DNA of 64,000 nt from Campylobacter showae (lineage in GTDB: Bacteria; Campylobacterota; Campylobacteria; Campylobacterales; Campylobacteraceae). The position numbers and the translations under genes are program-made. The notes under the pieces are model-generated. The model was not told where the DNA came from. It was given only the letters and a program-made list of their open reading frames with translations, and made no database searches. The DNA is taken from positions 1,736,001 through 1,800,000 of the forward strand of contig NZ_CP012544.1 in assembly GCF_004803815.1 (NCBI RefSeq), read 5' to 3'. Position 1 is the stretch's first letter. Every line of letters begins with the position of its first letter. Of this stretch, positions 8,394-17,957 are shown one piece after another.

Positions 8394-8607
8394 TATAAGC
8401 ACGGCAAAAGCGGCAATGCACACGTCATAAACTACGGCGGCAACGCATTCGTCAAGCGTTTAGAAAAACCTGATAACGAAGGCTATAGCTCTATTTTAGG
8501 ATAATGAAAAATACGAGCCTACCTTGATAGACGGCGAAAATTTAGAAAATTGCGCTATCATAGGGTACGGCGCATGTCAAAAAAGGCGTGATTTAAAGGG
8601 ATTTTGA
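8394..8607 (+). pseudogene. Degraded gene fragment in the spacer before the racemase
   Basis: Bases 8394-8500 translate without stops as a plausible peptide (KHGKSGNAHVINYGG then KRLEKPDNEGYSSIL). A single frameshift near 8500 is needed to continue into NEKYEPTLIDGENLENC and AIIGYGA, ending at TGA 8605-8607. The amino-acid texture is protein-like and no start codon is found, which suggests the C-terminal remnant of a lost gene. I cannot name the family. The rest of 8216-8917 holds no gene. Confidence 0.35.
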
Positions 8608-8724
8608 AGCTGTTTTTGAAGCTTTTGAGGCAAATTGAAGCTTTGGCTTTTAAAATGCAAAAAACCTAAATTTTGCAAATTTTGCGTTTTTAGTTCTTAT
8701 TTTTCCTTATGTTTCTATCTGCTA

Positions 8725-8747
8725 AAACAGCGTTTTTAACGCTGTTT
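8725..8747. terminator. Perfect hairpin, possible terminator
   Basis: AAACAGCG and CGCTGTTT flank TTTTTAA. The stem is 8 bases. It lies about 170 bases downstream of the racemase stop (minus strand). T-rich tracts nearby are not immediately adjacent, so its strength as a terminator is uncertain. Confidence 0.35.
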
Positions 8748-8917
8748 GCTCCACATTTTACCCATTCTTGCTTTTACCTTTTATAAGATTTATCGTTTGC
8801 GGGTCTAAAAATACGATTAAAAATCGTAGTGCCAAAAGTAAAATGCCCCGCAAACCGTAAATTTACGCAAATTTATCTAAAGACGCGGAGTAAATTTAAC
8901 CCCTTTGCGTCTAAAAA

Positions 8918-9607
8918 CTACGACAGCGCCGCCTCTACCGCCGCATCTATGTGTATCTGCGTCGTATCAAAAAGCCGCACATCCGTATCCGCCTGCGATA
9001 CCAGCATGCCTATCTCGGTGCAGCCAAGTATCGCTCCTTGCGCGCCGCGCGACTTAAAATCTTCGATGATGCGCAAGAAATTCGCCTTTGAGCTAGGCGC
9101 GATTTTGCCGTAGCAAAGCTCCTCAAAGATGACGCGATTTACTTCCGCCATATCCACCGCGCTTGGCAAAAGCACCTCCGCGCCGCCCTCTATCAACCGA
9201 CTTTTATAAAAATCCTGCGTCATCGTATAGACGGTGCCGAGCAACCCCGCTTTGGCGACGCCTGCGTTTTTTAGCGCTTTTAGCGTAGCATCCGCGATGT
9301 GCGCCACAGGCACGCCAACGGCGCTTTGTACGGCGTCAAAGCACCTGTGCATCGTGTTTGTGCAGATGAAGATAAAATCAGCCCCGCCGCCTTGCAAAAT
9401 CATCGCGTGCCGCGCCAAAATTTCGCCCGTGTCCTCCCATCTGTTTTCGCGTTGGCAGACCTCGATCTCCTCGAAATTTACGCTGCTTAGCAGTATCTCC
9501 GCGCTGCTTAGCCCGCCTAGACGCTCGTTTATTTTGCGATTTATTTGCTCGTAATACGTTATCGTAGACTCAAAACTCATCCCGCCGATTAGGCCGATTT
9601 TTTTCAT
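8918..9607 (-). CDS. Aspartate/glutamate racemase family protein
   Basis: A 229-residue cytoplasmic enzyme of the Asp/Glu racemase superfamily, RacX/YgeA branch. It starts MKKIGLIGGMSFEST, the usual N terminus. The two catalytic cysteines sit in FICTNTMH (near residue 82) and LGCTEIG (near 196). These enzymes interconvert D- and L-forms of aspartate, glutamate or other amino acids without PLP. The actual substrate is uncertain, since YgeA-type members are broad. The start at 9607 is preceded by AAGGAGCAAAT. Flanking spacers of about 700 bases on each side suggest it is a single-gene unit. Confidence 0.88.
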   Translation of the reverse strand: MKKIGLIGGMSFESTITYYEQINRKINERLGGLSSAEILLSSVNFEEIEVCQRENRWEDTGEILARHAMILQGGGADFIFICTNTMHRCFDAVQSAVGVPVAHIADATLKALKNAGVAKAGLLGTVYTMTQDFYKSRLIEGGAEVLLPSAVDMAEVNRVIFEELCYGKIAPSSKANFLRIIEDFKSRGAQGAILGCTEIGMLVSQADTDVRLFDTTQIHIDAAVEAALS

Positions 9608-10376
9608 ATTTGCTCCTTAAATTTCGGCGATTTTACGGTTTTAAATTAAATTTGCTCTAAATTTAATTTAGTCCGCCGCGAAAGGGCAAATTTAACGAAA
9701 TAAATGCGCTAAATTTAACGAGCCGATGAGGCCGAATTTACAAAGGAAATTTAAACGTTCGGCTAGGAAGATAGCTTAAATGAAGAGAGCTTAAATTCGG
9801 CGCTTGCGATCCGAATTTACGAGTAAAATTTCTCTTTGGCGCGTAAATTTTATCGGCTCAAAGCGGCGTTTTGATTACTTCGCGCGGGCGGATTAAATTT
9901 ACGGCCTTTGCGGTTTAGCAGAGCTTTATCCTTTTGCAAGAAAAAACGTTTGCAAATTTTACCCGTTCGCGTCCGCAAGTCTCGCGCCTACGTTTTTGGC
10001 GCGCTTTGCCAGAGCCGCTTCGGCGTTTTTTTATGCGAGCTTGGCACCTAAGCCACCTCCGTTTTACGCCCGCAAGTGCCTAAAACTGCGTTTTACCGTA
10101 AAATTTCATACATATTGCGCCGTCCACTATTGTAAACATCACTGTTCACTTGCCCCATAAGCGCCTCGTCTTGCTTACCTAGAAATTTGCACGTTGCGCG
10201 GGCGAAATTTACCCGAAAGCACGGCAAAATTTATAAGATTTCGCGGATTTTTATCGCTTCGCCGCTTTTTTGAGCTTTGCGCACCAGATTTCCCGCCAAA
10301 GCGGCACAAAGCCAAAAATCATGGCCTCAAAACCAAATTTAAACGACGCGAATCAGCCACGCGAATTTAGCTAAAT
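9608..10376. other. 769-base spacer without a convincing gene
   Basis: AAATTT-rich intergenic DNA between the racemase and the MORN-repeat gene. On the minus strand a 43-codon open frame ends near 10095 (it contains CKFLGKQDEALMGQ and NSGRRNMYEILR) with no good start or ribosome-binding site. It could be a gene remnant. Nothing else could be supported. Confidence 0.4.
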
Positions 10377-11522
10377 TTACTCCCTCAGCAGTCCGTTTTT
10401 ATCTGACTTATCGCTGATTAGCTTACCTGCTTCGTCGTATTTTTTGGCGCGGATGAGCCTGCCGCGCTCAAACTCCCCCTCGGCCTCTAGTTTGCCGTTT
10501 GCGTAGTAGTGGCGCGCCTCGCCGACCTCCAACCCGTCCTCAAACATCACCCTGGCTTTTAGCTTGCCGTTTTCGTGATACTCCTCGTACAGTCCGTGAT
10601 AGCGCCCGTTTTTAAACATTACCTTTGCAGCCAGCGCCCCGCTCTCGTAGTAGTCCAGCCCCGCGCCCGTTTGGCGACCGTCTTTGTACTCGTATTCGCC
10701 TCGTAGCTTGCCGCCCCCGTAGTATTCGCGCGCGACGCCGTCCTTTTCGCCGTCTTTATAGGTTTCTACCACGCGCGTTTTGCCGTTTTTGTAAAATCGC
10801 TTCCAAACGCCGCTTTTGTGGTCGTTTTTGTATTCGCCCGTCTCCTCCACGGCGCCGCTTTCGTAGTACCACGTCTCCGCGCCTTCTCGCTTGCCCTCTT
10901 TGTAGGTTCGCACACCGCGGATTTTACCGCTTTTGTAGTAGTCGATGTCCTCGCCGTTTCGTAGCCCGCCCACATAGGGGCTGCGTGCGCTAACCTCGCC
11001 GCTAGCGTAATAGTCGGTAAACACGCCCTCTCGCCTGTCCGCCTTGAAAACGCCCTCCTGCTTTAACGCGCCGCCCTCGTCAAAATAGTAGCGGCGGTAG
11101 CGCCCGTCGCGGACGTCATTTTTGTACTCGCTCTCGCCCATCAGAGCGCCGCTATCTGCGTGGTAGTGCTTAGCCGTACCCTCGCGGACGCCGTTTTTTA
11201 GGGGGTATTCGTTTGAGGGTTTGTCTCTACCGTCAAAATAGTCTCTATATCGCACCGCCGTGCCGCCCTCTACGTCTATCTCGCGTATGAGCGTGGGCGG
11301 CAGAGGTTTTAGCCTCGGATAGACCATGCCCATCGCATTTACGTCATATAGGTCCTCGACGCTGTAGCGAAGCATCTTTAGCGTGCCGTCGTAGAGCTTG
11401 CCGTTTACGTAGTAAACCCCGTTTTTTAGGATCGCTTCGGGCTTTATTACGACTTTTGGCTCTAGAGCTTGCGCACCGATGGCTAGAAGCGGAAGTAAAA
11501 ATAGAAATTTTAGGATTCTCAT
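10377..11522 (-). CDS. Exported MORN-repeat (YwqK-like) protein
   Basis: A 381-residue protein with a signal peptide (residues 1-19, ending GAQA) followed by about ten tandem MORN_2 repeats of roughly 22-23 residues from residue 100 to 365, each built on YY-x-SG-x-x-x-x-x-x-Y-x-x-G-x-x-x-G. Database annotation often labels these as antitoxin YwqK family, but here no toxin gene is visible and the signal peptide argues for a periplasmic or surface scaffold. The repeats are GC-rich compared with the rest of the window and with the AT-rich gene next door. It appears monocistronic. Repeat number may vary between strains. Confidence 0.8.
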   Translation of the reverse strand: MRILKFLFLLPLLAIGAQALEPKVVIKPEAILKNGVYYVNGKLYDGTLKMLRYSVEDLYDVNAMGMVYPRLKPLPPTLIREIDVEGGTAVRYRDYFDGRDKPSNEYPLKNGVREGTAKHYHADSGALMGESEYKNDVRDGRYRRYYFDEGGALKQEGVFKADRREGVFTDYYASGEVSARSPYVGGLRNGEDIDYYKSGKIRGVRTYKEGKREGAETWYYESGAVEETGEYKNDHKSGVWKRFYKNGKTRVVETYKDGEKDGVAREYYGGGKLRGEYEYKDGRQTGAGLDYYESGALAAKVMFKNGRYHGLYEEYHENGKLKARVMFEDGLEVGEARHYYANGKLEAEGEFERGRLIRAKKYDEAGKLISDKSDKNGLLRE

Positions 11523-11760
11523 GGTTTTCCTATTTTGTTTAAATTAGGTAATTTTAAAATTTGAAACTAAATTTAAGATGAAGCCTGCATAAAAATTAGC
11601 CTTGTATTTTTAGTTTTAATGAACGTAAAAATCTACTAAATAAAAATTAAGATAACAATATAGTATTTAAGTATAAATTTATTGCAAAATAAAATTTATA
11701 GAATTTAATTCTTAAATAAGTTTTATTATGTAATACTAAAATAAATTTAGGGAGTTATCC

Positions 11761-12318
11761 ATGTTTAGATGCTGTTTTTTATTATTCTTCTTAACCAATA
11801 TATTGTTTTCTATGGAAGGCTTTACCACCTACAATACCAAAAATAATCCAAAAGCAAAAGGGCTTGATTTAAGTATTCAAATACCAAATAATTACGTTTC
11901 AAAAGAAACTTATCGCCCAAATGTAGCATTGAAATTTCTTAACCCCCAAAACCCATCAGACATTATAATGGTAATAGTTAGAGACGTGTTTGAGGAATTT
12001 GTATTAGATGAAAGCAATATACTTAGTTACTGCGATTTAGTGATAAATAACTTAAATTCAAACAATATGCCATCAAAACTTTTTAAGTGTGAATTAACAT
12101 ATATAGAAAATTTACCAGCTACCAATATGATTTATGTTTCTACTGGCAAAAGATTAAATAAGCAATTGGCATCTATCAACAATGCATATATTACATATTA
12201 TAAAAATTATGAGATTTCAATTATGTTTGCTTCCAATAACGAAAACGATTTTATTAAAATGCAAGATACATACTTTCAAATTATAAATTCATTTATTATA
12301 AATGATATATACAAATAA
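11761..12318 (+). CDS. Exported AT-rich hypothetical protein, likely acquired
   Basis: A 185-residue protein with a hydrophobic N terminus (residues 1-17, containing CFLLFFLTNILF) typical of a signal peptide. The body is rich in Asn, Ile, Tyr and Lys, with no domain I can name. A remote resemblance to small DcrB/PsbP-like exported proteins is possible but unproven. GGGAGTTATCC precedes the ATG. The gene and its 240-base upstream spacer are much more AT-rich than all neighbours, and it almost lacks the AAATTT word that saturates the genome. That points to horizontal acquisition. It is convergent with the glycosylase gene, 32 bases away. Confidence 0.75.
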   Translation: MFRCCFLLFFLTNILFSMEGFTTYNTKNNPKAKGLDLSIQIPNNYVSKETYRPNVALKFLNPQNPSDIIMVIVRDVFEEFVLDESNILSYCDLVINNLNSNNMPSKLFKCELTYIENLPATNMIYVSTGKRLNKQLASINNAYITYYKNYEISIMFASNNENDFIKMQDTYFQIINSFIINDIYK

Positions 12319-12350
12319 CATATGACCTTATTTGTGCAAAATACCAATTA

Positions 12351-12866
12351 CTAAACCAATTCGCCATCTTTTAACATATCCACCACACTCAGCCACTCTT
12401 GCACGAGCCTTTCAAGGCTAAAATTTGCATTTGCCGGGCTAGTCGAGGGTAGTTTGATTGGCTCTTTGCCGGTTGCGTTTAAAATTTGATTTTTTAAGTA
12501 TTTTTCACAAATTTCGTGTGCCTTGCCGCCGTTTGCGAATACCTGCACGACGCGCGCTCCGCTAAAGATCGGCTCTAAATTTGCGGGCTCGACAGCGGTC
12601 ATTTTGGCGTCGCTCGAGCCCTTTATCTCGCAGGATATCGCAGCGTCGTAGATAGCGATGCGGTAAGCGAGCAGGAATTTTATCTTTTCGTCTATACTTT
12701 CAGGTAGCGGTGCGTTTAAAATCCCGGCCAATACTTGCCAGAAGCGATTTTGCGGATTTGCATAGTAAAAGCCAAATTTACGAGAAACGACGGAAGGAAA
12801 CGAGCCGAGGATTAAAATTTTAGAATTTTCATCAAAAATCGGTTTAAAAGGATGGGTTTGGCTCAT
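12351..12866 (-). CDS. DNA-deoxyinosine glycosylase (UDG family 6)
   Basis: A 171-residue uracil-DNA-glycosylase-fold enzyme. The N-terminal motif GSFPSVVSRKFGFYY followed by NPQNRFW is the signature of the hypoxanthine/deoxyinosine glycosylase group, which removes deaminated adenine from DNA to start base-excision repair. The C-terminal LPSTSPANA matches the second conserved UDG-fold motif. The length fits the family. The start at 12866 is preceded by AAAGGTGCAAT. It stands alone between an acquired gene and the large oxidoreductase gene. Confidence 0.88.
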   Translation of the reverse strand: MSQTHPFKPIFDENSKILILGSFPSVVSRKFGFYYANPQNRFWQVLAGILNAPLPESIDEKIKFLLAYRIAIYDAAISCEIKGSSDAKMTAVEPANLEPIFSGARVVQVFANGGKAHEICEKYLKNQILNATGKEPIKLPSTSPANANFSLERLVQEWLSVVDMLKDGELV

Positions 12867-12998
12867 ATTGCACCTTTTAAATTTGCCATGCTTTCGGCAT
12901 TTTTCAAATTTGAAAGTAAATTTAACCGCCCAAACGAGCGGCTAAATTTACAGATATTTTCCCTCGCCCGTCAAATTTAGGCGAGAGAAATTTTCGCC

Positions 12999-15900
12999 TT
13001 ACTCGGCGTTTTCGTTAGCCTGAGCTTCCGCGCTAGACTCGACCTCATCGCTAAAGTCGGCTAGACTTAGGCGTTTTAGCTGGCGGTAGCGTCTTTGCGC
13101 GTCGGCCTTGTTTTTAGCCAGCAGCTCGTCTGCGTGCTCAGGGTTGGTTTTCTTAAGCGAGTTGTAGCGAACCTCGTTTAGCAAAAACTCCTCGTAAAGC
13201 GACCAATCAGGCTCTTTTGAAGTCATTTTTAGCGGATTCTTGCCCTCTTTGATTAGGCGCGGATCGTAGACGTAGGTCGGCCAGTAGCCGCACTTAGTCG
13301 CTAGCTCGCCTTGATCACCCGAGAGTGCCATGCCGCCTTTTATACCGTGCGCGATACACGGCGAATACGCGATCACGAGGCTCGGACCGTCGTAGGCCTC
13401 GGCTGCGGCGATGGCTTTTATCGTATTTGCTTGGCTCGCGTTTGAGTTGATCTGCGCGACAAAGATATTTCCGTAGGTCATCGCGATGTAGCCTAGATCT
13501 TTTTTCTGCATCGGCTTGCCGCTAGCGGTAAACTGCGCTATCGAGCCTGCGCGGCTTGATTTTGAACTTTGGCCGCCGGTGTTTGAGTAGACCTCGGTGT
13601 CAAGTACGAGTACGTTTACGTTCTCGCCGCTAGCTAGCACGTGATCAAGACCGCCAAAGCCGATATCGTACGCCCAGCCGTCGCCGCCGATGATCCACTG
13701 GGATTTTTTGACGAGGTATCTTTTTAGCTCTAAAATTTCTTTCACGCCCTCTACGTCTAAATTTTGCTCCAAAATCGGCGTTAAAATTTTAGCGATTTGC
13801 GTCGTTTTCTCGCCGTCGTTTTTGTGCGCGATCCAGTCGGAGTATAGCGCGGCTAGAGCGTTTGGTGCGGCGTCTTTTGTGCGTAGCATCACATCCTCGA
13901 TACGGTGGCGAAGCGTCTCTACTGCGACATTCATACCCATGCCAAACTCCGCATTATCCTCAAATAGCGAGTTCGCCCACGCTACGCCCTTGCCGTCTTT
14001 GTTCGTCGTATAAGGCGTCGAAGGCGCGCTACCGCCGTAGATCGAGCTACAACCGGTCGCGTTTGCCACTATCATACGGTCGCCAAATAGTCTCGTCACA
14101 AGCCCGATATAAGGCGTCTCGCCGCATCCGGGGCACGCGCCGTGAAACTCAAACAACGGCTGCGCAAAACCCACGCCCTTGACGCTATCTTTGCTCATCA
14201 GGTCGTCTTTGTAGGTTACTTTTTTAAATAAATAATCGGCGTTTTCCTGCTCGTTTTTCTCCATTTCCTCGGCTAGAGGTACCATTACGAGCGATTTTTC
14301 CTTGCTCGGGCAAATTTGAGCGCACAGCTCGCAGCCCGTGCAGTCAAGCGGGCTAACCTGGATTTTGTATTTTAGCCCTTTTACCTCTTTGCCTTTGGCG
14401 TCTAGGACGTGATCTTGCACGGTTTGCGGCGCAGCGGCGAGCTCGTTTTCATCGATTAGAAACGGTCTGATGACCGCGTGCGGGCAGACGAAGGCGCACT
14501 GATTGCACTGGATACAGTTTTCCTCGATCCACTTAGGCACCATCACGCCGATGCCGCGTTTTTCGTAGGCTGTGGTGCCTGATTTAAAGTGTCCGTCCTC
14601 ATAGCCCACAAACGCCGAAACAGGCAAGCTATCGCCCCTGGCGGCATTGATAGGTTTAACGATTTTTTCTATAAATTCATCGCCTACGTATTTTTCCTCG
14701 CTAGCGGCGTCATCGGTTAAATTTGCCCAGTTAGGGTCGACCGCGACCTTAACTAGCCCGTCCGCGCCCATATCGATGGCCTTGTAGTTCATCTCTACGA
14801 TCGCTTCTCCCTTTTTAGCATAGGCTTTGTGCGCGTACTCTTTCATGTATTTTTGCGCGTCGGCAAACGGGATGATGTCTGCGAGTTTAAAAAAAGCCGA
14901 CTGCATGATGGTATTCGTGCGATTTTTGAGCCCGATCTCGCGAGCTAGCTTCGTGGCGTTGATGATGTAGAAATTTACCTTCTTAGCGGCCAAAATTTTC
15001 TTTACTTTATTCGGCAGTTTGGCAACCGTCTGCTCGGCGTCCCAGATCGAGTTTAGCAGGAACGTCCCGCCCTCGCGGATGCCGTCTATGACGTCGTAAA
15101 TTTCAAGATACGCCGCGACCGAGCAAGCTACGAAGTGCGGATTTGAGACGAGATAGGTCGAGCGGATCGGGTTTTTACCAAAACGCAGGTGCGAGCGCGT
15201 GTAGCCGCCCGATTTTTTGCTGTCGTAGGCAAAATACGCCTGCGCGTAAAGATCGGTTTTATCGCCGATGATTTTGATTGAGTTTTTATTCGCTCCCACG
15301 GTACCGTCCGCACCAAGGCCGTAGAATAGGCACTCTTTCACGCTTGCATCGCTTAGAGAAATTTTCTCGCCGACTTTTAGCGAGGTGAAGGTCACGTCGT
15401 CCTCGATGCCGACGGTAAAGCCGTTTTTAGGCCCCTCTAAATTTAGGTTTTCAAAGACTGCTAGCATCTGAGCAGGATCGACGTCTTTTGAGCTTAGGCC
15501 GTAGCGACCGCCCACGATCACGGGCTGATTTTTACGTCCGTAAAATGCCGCCTTGACGTCCAGATATAGCGGCTCGCCGAGGCTTCCTGGCTCTTTCGTG
15601 CGGTCTAGCACGGCGATCTTTTCTACCGTCTCAGGCATCACGTCAAAGAGGTATTTTAGGCTAAACGGACGGTATAGATGCACCTTTAGCACGCCTACTT
15701 TTTCGCCCTTTGCGCGTAGGTGATCGACCACTTCTTCTAGAGTTTGCGTGACAGAGCCCATCGCGACCACGACGCGCGTAGCATGCGGATCGCCGTAATA
15801 ATTAAACGGCTTATAGTCGCGTCCCGTGATTTTTGAAATTTCTTTTAGATACTCGGCCACGATATCAGGCACCGCATCGTAGTAGCGGTTAGCTAGCTCG

Positions 15901-16586
15901 CGCGTCTGAAAGTAAATATCGTCGTTTTGAGCCGTACCGCGAGTTTTAGGGCTCTCGGGACTTAGCGCCTCGTCCCTAAATTTTTGCAGCGCCTCGCGGT
16001 CAAGAAGCCTATCAAAGTGCGCGTAGTCAAGCACCTCGATCTTTTGTATCTCGTGGCTCGTGCGAAATCCGTCGAAAAAGTGCAAAAACGGCACGCGACC
16101 CTTGATCGCCGCTAAGTGCGCGACGCCGGCGATATCCATGACCTCTTGCACCGAGCCGCTTGCCAGCATCGCAAAACCCGTTTGGCGACAGGCGTAGATG
16201 TCCTGATGATCGCCAAAGATAGAAAGCGCCTGAGCCGCGATAGAGCGCGCGCTCACGTGGATGACGCCGGGTAGCAGCTGGCCGGCGATCTTGTACATGT
16301 TTGGGATTTTTAGCAAAAGACCTTGCGAAGCCGTGTATGTCGTAGTTAGCGCGCCAACTTGCAGCGAGCCGTGTACGGTACCCGCAGCCCCGCCCTCGCT
16401 TTGCATTTCGACGACTTTAACCGGCATACCGAATAAATTTTTCTTGCCCTGAGCCGCCCACATATCGGTGTAATCGGCCATCGGCGAGCTAGGAGTGATC
16501 GGGTAGATGCCCGCAACCTCCGTAAATGCGTAAGCCGCATGCGCCGCAGCCTCGTTTCCGTCCATAGTTTTCATTATTTTAGCCAT
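12999..16586 (-). CDS. nifJ: Pyruvate:ferredoxin (flavodoxin) oxidoreductase
   Basis: A single-chain PFOR of 1195 residues, the expected full length. It oxidatively decarboxylates pyruvate to acetyl-CoA, passing electrons to flavodoxin (fldA at 6622-7113) or ferredoxin. Domains in order: pyrimidine-binding domain with TPSSPMAD (about 32), the transketolase-like middle domain, the gamma domain, two 4Fe-4S clusters near 690 and 745 (CIQCNQCAFVCP, CTGCELCAQICP), and the thiamine-diphosphate domain with ACPGCGE and GDGWAYDIG...NTGGQ. It is probably oxygen sensitive and central to carbon flow. The start ATG at 16586 has AAGGCGGAAA before it. Confidence 0.97.
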   Translation of the reverse strand: MAKIMKTMDGNEAAAHAAYAFTEVAGIYPITPSSPMADYTDMWAAQGKKNLFGMPVKVVEMQSEGGAAGTVHGSLQVGALTTTYTASQGLLLKIPNMYKIAGQLLPGVIHVSARSIAAQALSIFGDHQDIYACRQTGFAMLASGSVQEVMDIAGVAHLAAIKGRVPFLHFFDGFRTSHEIQKIEVLDYAHFDRLLDREALQKFRDEALSPESPKTRGTAQNDDIYFQTRELANRYYDAVPDIVAEYLKEISKITGRDYKPFNYYGDPHATRVVVAMGSVTQTLEEVVDHLRAKGEKVGVLKVHLYRPFSLKYLFDVMPETVEKIAVLDRTKEPGSLGEPLYLDVKAAFYGRKNQPVIVGGRYGLSSKDVDPAQMLAVFENLNLEGPKNGFTVGIEDDVTFTSLKVGEKISLSDASVKECLFYGLGADGTVGANKNSIKIIGDKTDLYAQAYFAYDSKKSGGYTRSHLRFGKNPIRSTYLVSNPHFVACSVAAYLEIYDVIDGIREGGTFLLNSIWDAEQTVAKLPNKVKKILAAKKVNFYIINATKLAREIGLKNRTNTIMQSAFFKLADIIPFADAQKYMKEYAHKAYAKKGEAIVEMNYKAIDMGADGLVKVAVDPNWANLTDDAASEEKYVGDEFIEKIVKPINAARGDSLPVSAFVGYEDGHFKSGTTAYEKRGIGVMVPKWIEENCIQCNQCAFVCPHAVIRPFLIDENELAAAPQTVQDHVLDAKGKEVKGLKYKIQVSPLDCTGCELCAQICPSKEKSLVMVPLAEEMEKNEQENADYLFKKVTYKDDLMSKDSVKGVGFAQPLFEFHGACPGCGETPYIGLVTRLFGDRMIVANATGCSSIYGGSAPSTPYTTNKDGKGVAWANSLFEDNAEFGMGMNVAVETLRHRIEDVMLRTKDAAPNALAALYSDWIAHKNDGEKTTQIAKILTPILEQNLDVEGVKEILELKRYLVKKSQWIIGGDGWAYDIGFGGLDHVLASGENVNVLVLDTEVYSNTGGQSSKSSRAGSIAQFTASGKPMQKKDLGYIAMTYGNIFVAQINSNASQANTIKAIAAAEAYDGPSLVIAYSPCIAHGIKGGMALSGDQGELATKCGYWPTYVYDPRLIKEGKNPLKMTSKEPDWSLYEEFLLNEVRYNSLKKTNPEHADELLAKNKADAQRRYRQLKRLSLADFSDEVESSAEAQANENAE

Positions 16587-16626
16587 TTTCCGCCTTAAAT
16601 TTTCTTATGTTTTTTAAAAATCTTTT

Positions 16627-16632
16627 ATTATA
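16627..16632 (-). promoter_or_regulatory. Sigma-70 -10 box of nifJ
   Basis: TATAAT on the minus strand, in GCTCTATAATAAAAG, 41 bases before the nifJ start codon with only AT-rich leader between. No clear -35 box, as is common in this genus. Confidence 0.6.
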
Positions 16633-16798
16633 GAGCTAAATTCCAAAATCTATCATTAATCCGCCGCTTTACATTTTCAAAAATGATTAAATTTAATAAT
16701 CCAAAGCCCCAAATTTGAGCTACAATCAAAAAATATTTGACGGCCGATTTTTATAAATTTGCTAAAATTTAGCCGCTAAATTTTAAAACAAAGAAGCT

Positions 16799-17795
16799 AC
16801 GCGTAAATTTTATCCGCTAGCCGCGTTTTTCGTCTTATGCCTTTGCGCTGCAGCGATTGAAAATAGCACGAATAAAAATCATGCAGGCGAAGCAAAACCC
16901 GCGACAGACTACCGCGAGGATATGCGCCGCTTCGTCATCACCATCTCGCAATACGGCAAAAATTTGATAAAAACTTTATCGTCATCCCGCAAAACGGGCT
17001 TGAGCTCACTACCAATAACGGCTCGGCTAGCGGCGAGCTGCAGCAGGACTACCTAGGCGCGATCTCAGCTGTGGGTGCCGAGTCGCAGTTTTACGGATAT
17101 TCAGGCGACGACAAACCCGCTCCCGCCGACAGCTTAAGCTCTGCCGCCTCTACTCGCAAAACGGCTTGCGGTGTTAGTTACCGATTATTGTTTGGCCGCG
17201 AGCGACGTAAACGCCTCGTATTGGCGCAATAAAAAAACGGTTTTCTTTCTTTTGCGGAGGATAAAAGCAACCTAGCCGCCGTTCCAAAGTATCCAAGCGC
17301 CCAGTATAACGCAAACGCCAAAGATATAAACACGGTTGCAGATGCCAAAAACTTTTTGTATCTGATTAACAGCGAAAAATTTTCTACAAAACTCCAGCTT
17401 ATCGATACGCTCAAAAATATGGATTACGATATCATGATAACGGATCTATTTCACTTCGAAAAAGCCTACACCGCGTCCAAAATACGGGAGCTTAAAACAA
17501 AACACAACGGCGGGAAGCGGCTCGTGATCTGCTATATGAGCATAGGGGAGGCGGAGGATTACCGGTATTATTGGAATGGTGCCTGGAAAACGGACAAGCC
17601 TGCCTGGCTAGCAGAGGAAAACCCGCACTGGAAAGGAAATTACGTCGTCAAATATTGGGATGCGGATTGGCAAAAAAATAATATGGGAAACAACGAATTA
17701 CATCAAAAAAGATCTTAGACGCTGATTTTGACAGTGTTTATCTCGATATAATCGATAAATTCGAGTACTTTAAAAAAGAAAGCACACGCACATAA
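16799..17795 (+). pseudogene. Frameshifted TM1410/GH114-type glycosidase gene
   Basis: The translated fragments from three frames join into one protein of about 330 residues resembling the TM1410 / endo-alpha-1,4-polygalactosaminidase (GH114) family. They include an export-type N terminus (LAAFFVLCLCAAA), DMRRFVITISQYGK, then FIVIPQNGLEL, VTDYCLAAS, DAKNFLYLIN, VICYMSIGEAEDYRYYW, WKGNYVVKYWDADW and finally ILDADFDSVYLDIIDKFEYF before TAA at 17793. The natural start appears to be ACG at 16799 (a lost ATG, with AAAGAAGCT upstream). At least four frameshifts are needed, including one in the seven-A run after DADWQ. No functional product is expected. The decay is recent enough for the motifs to remain readable. 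Confidence 0.85.
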
Positions 17796-17840
17796 GTCAA
17801 ATTTGCCTTTTTGCTTGCGAGCTTGCCGCAAATTTGACTT
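17794..17840. terminator. Bidirectional terminator between the pseudogene and gph
   Basis: AAGTCAAATTTGC (17794-17806) and its exact reverse complement (17828-17840) form a 13-base stem. It is followed by AATTTTT on the plus strand and overlaps the pseudogene's stop codon. It lies between converging genes and can end both. Confidence 0.75.
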
Positions 17841-17957
17841 AATTTTTATCCCACGAGCGGCTAAATTTTAACCGTAGCGAAATGCCAAAACAGTAGTTTA
17901 GTAAGCCAGATATAGGCTTTGGTTGCTAAATTTAACTGGCACGGTAGCAGGCTAAGC

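Noticed and set aside
9970-10110. A 43-codon minus-strand frame called as a small gene
   Set aside because: It has protein-like texture but no start codon, ribosome-binding site or partner. It is recorded only in the spacer entry.
10625-10993. A 122-codon plus-strand frame inside the MORN-repeat gene
   Set aside because: It is an Arg/Cys/Phe-rich shadow created by the repeats and GC-rich composition of the real gene on the other strand.
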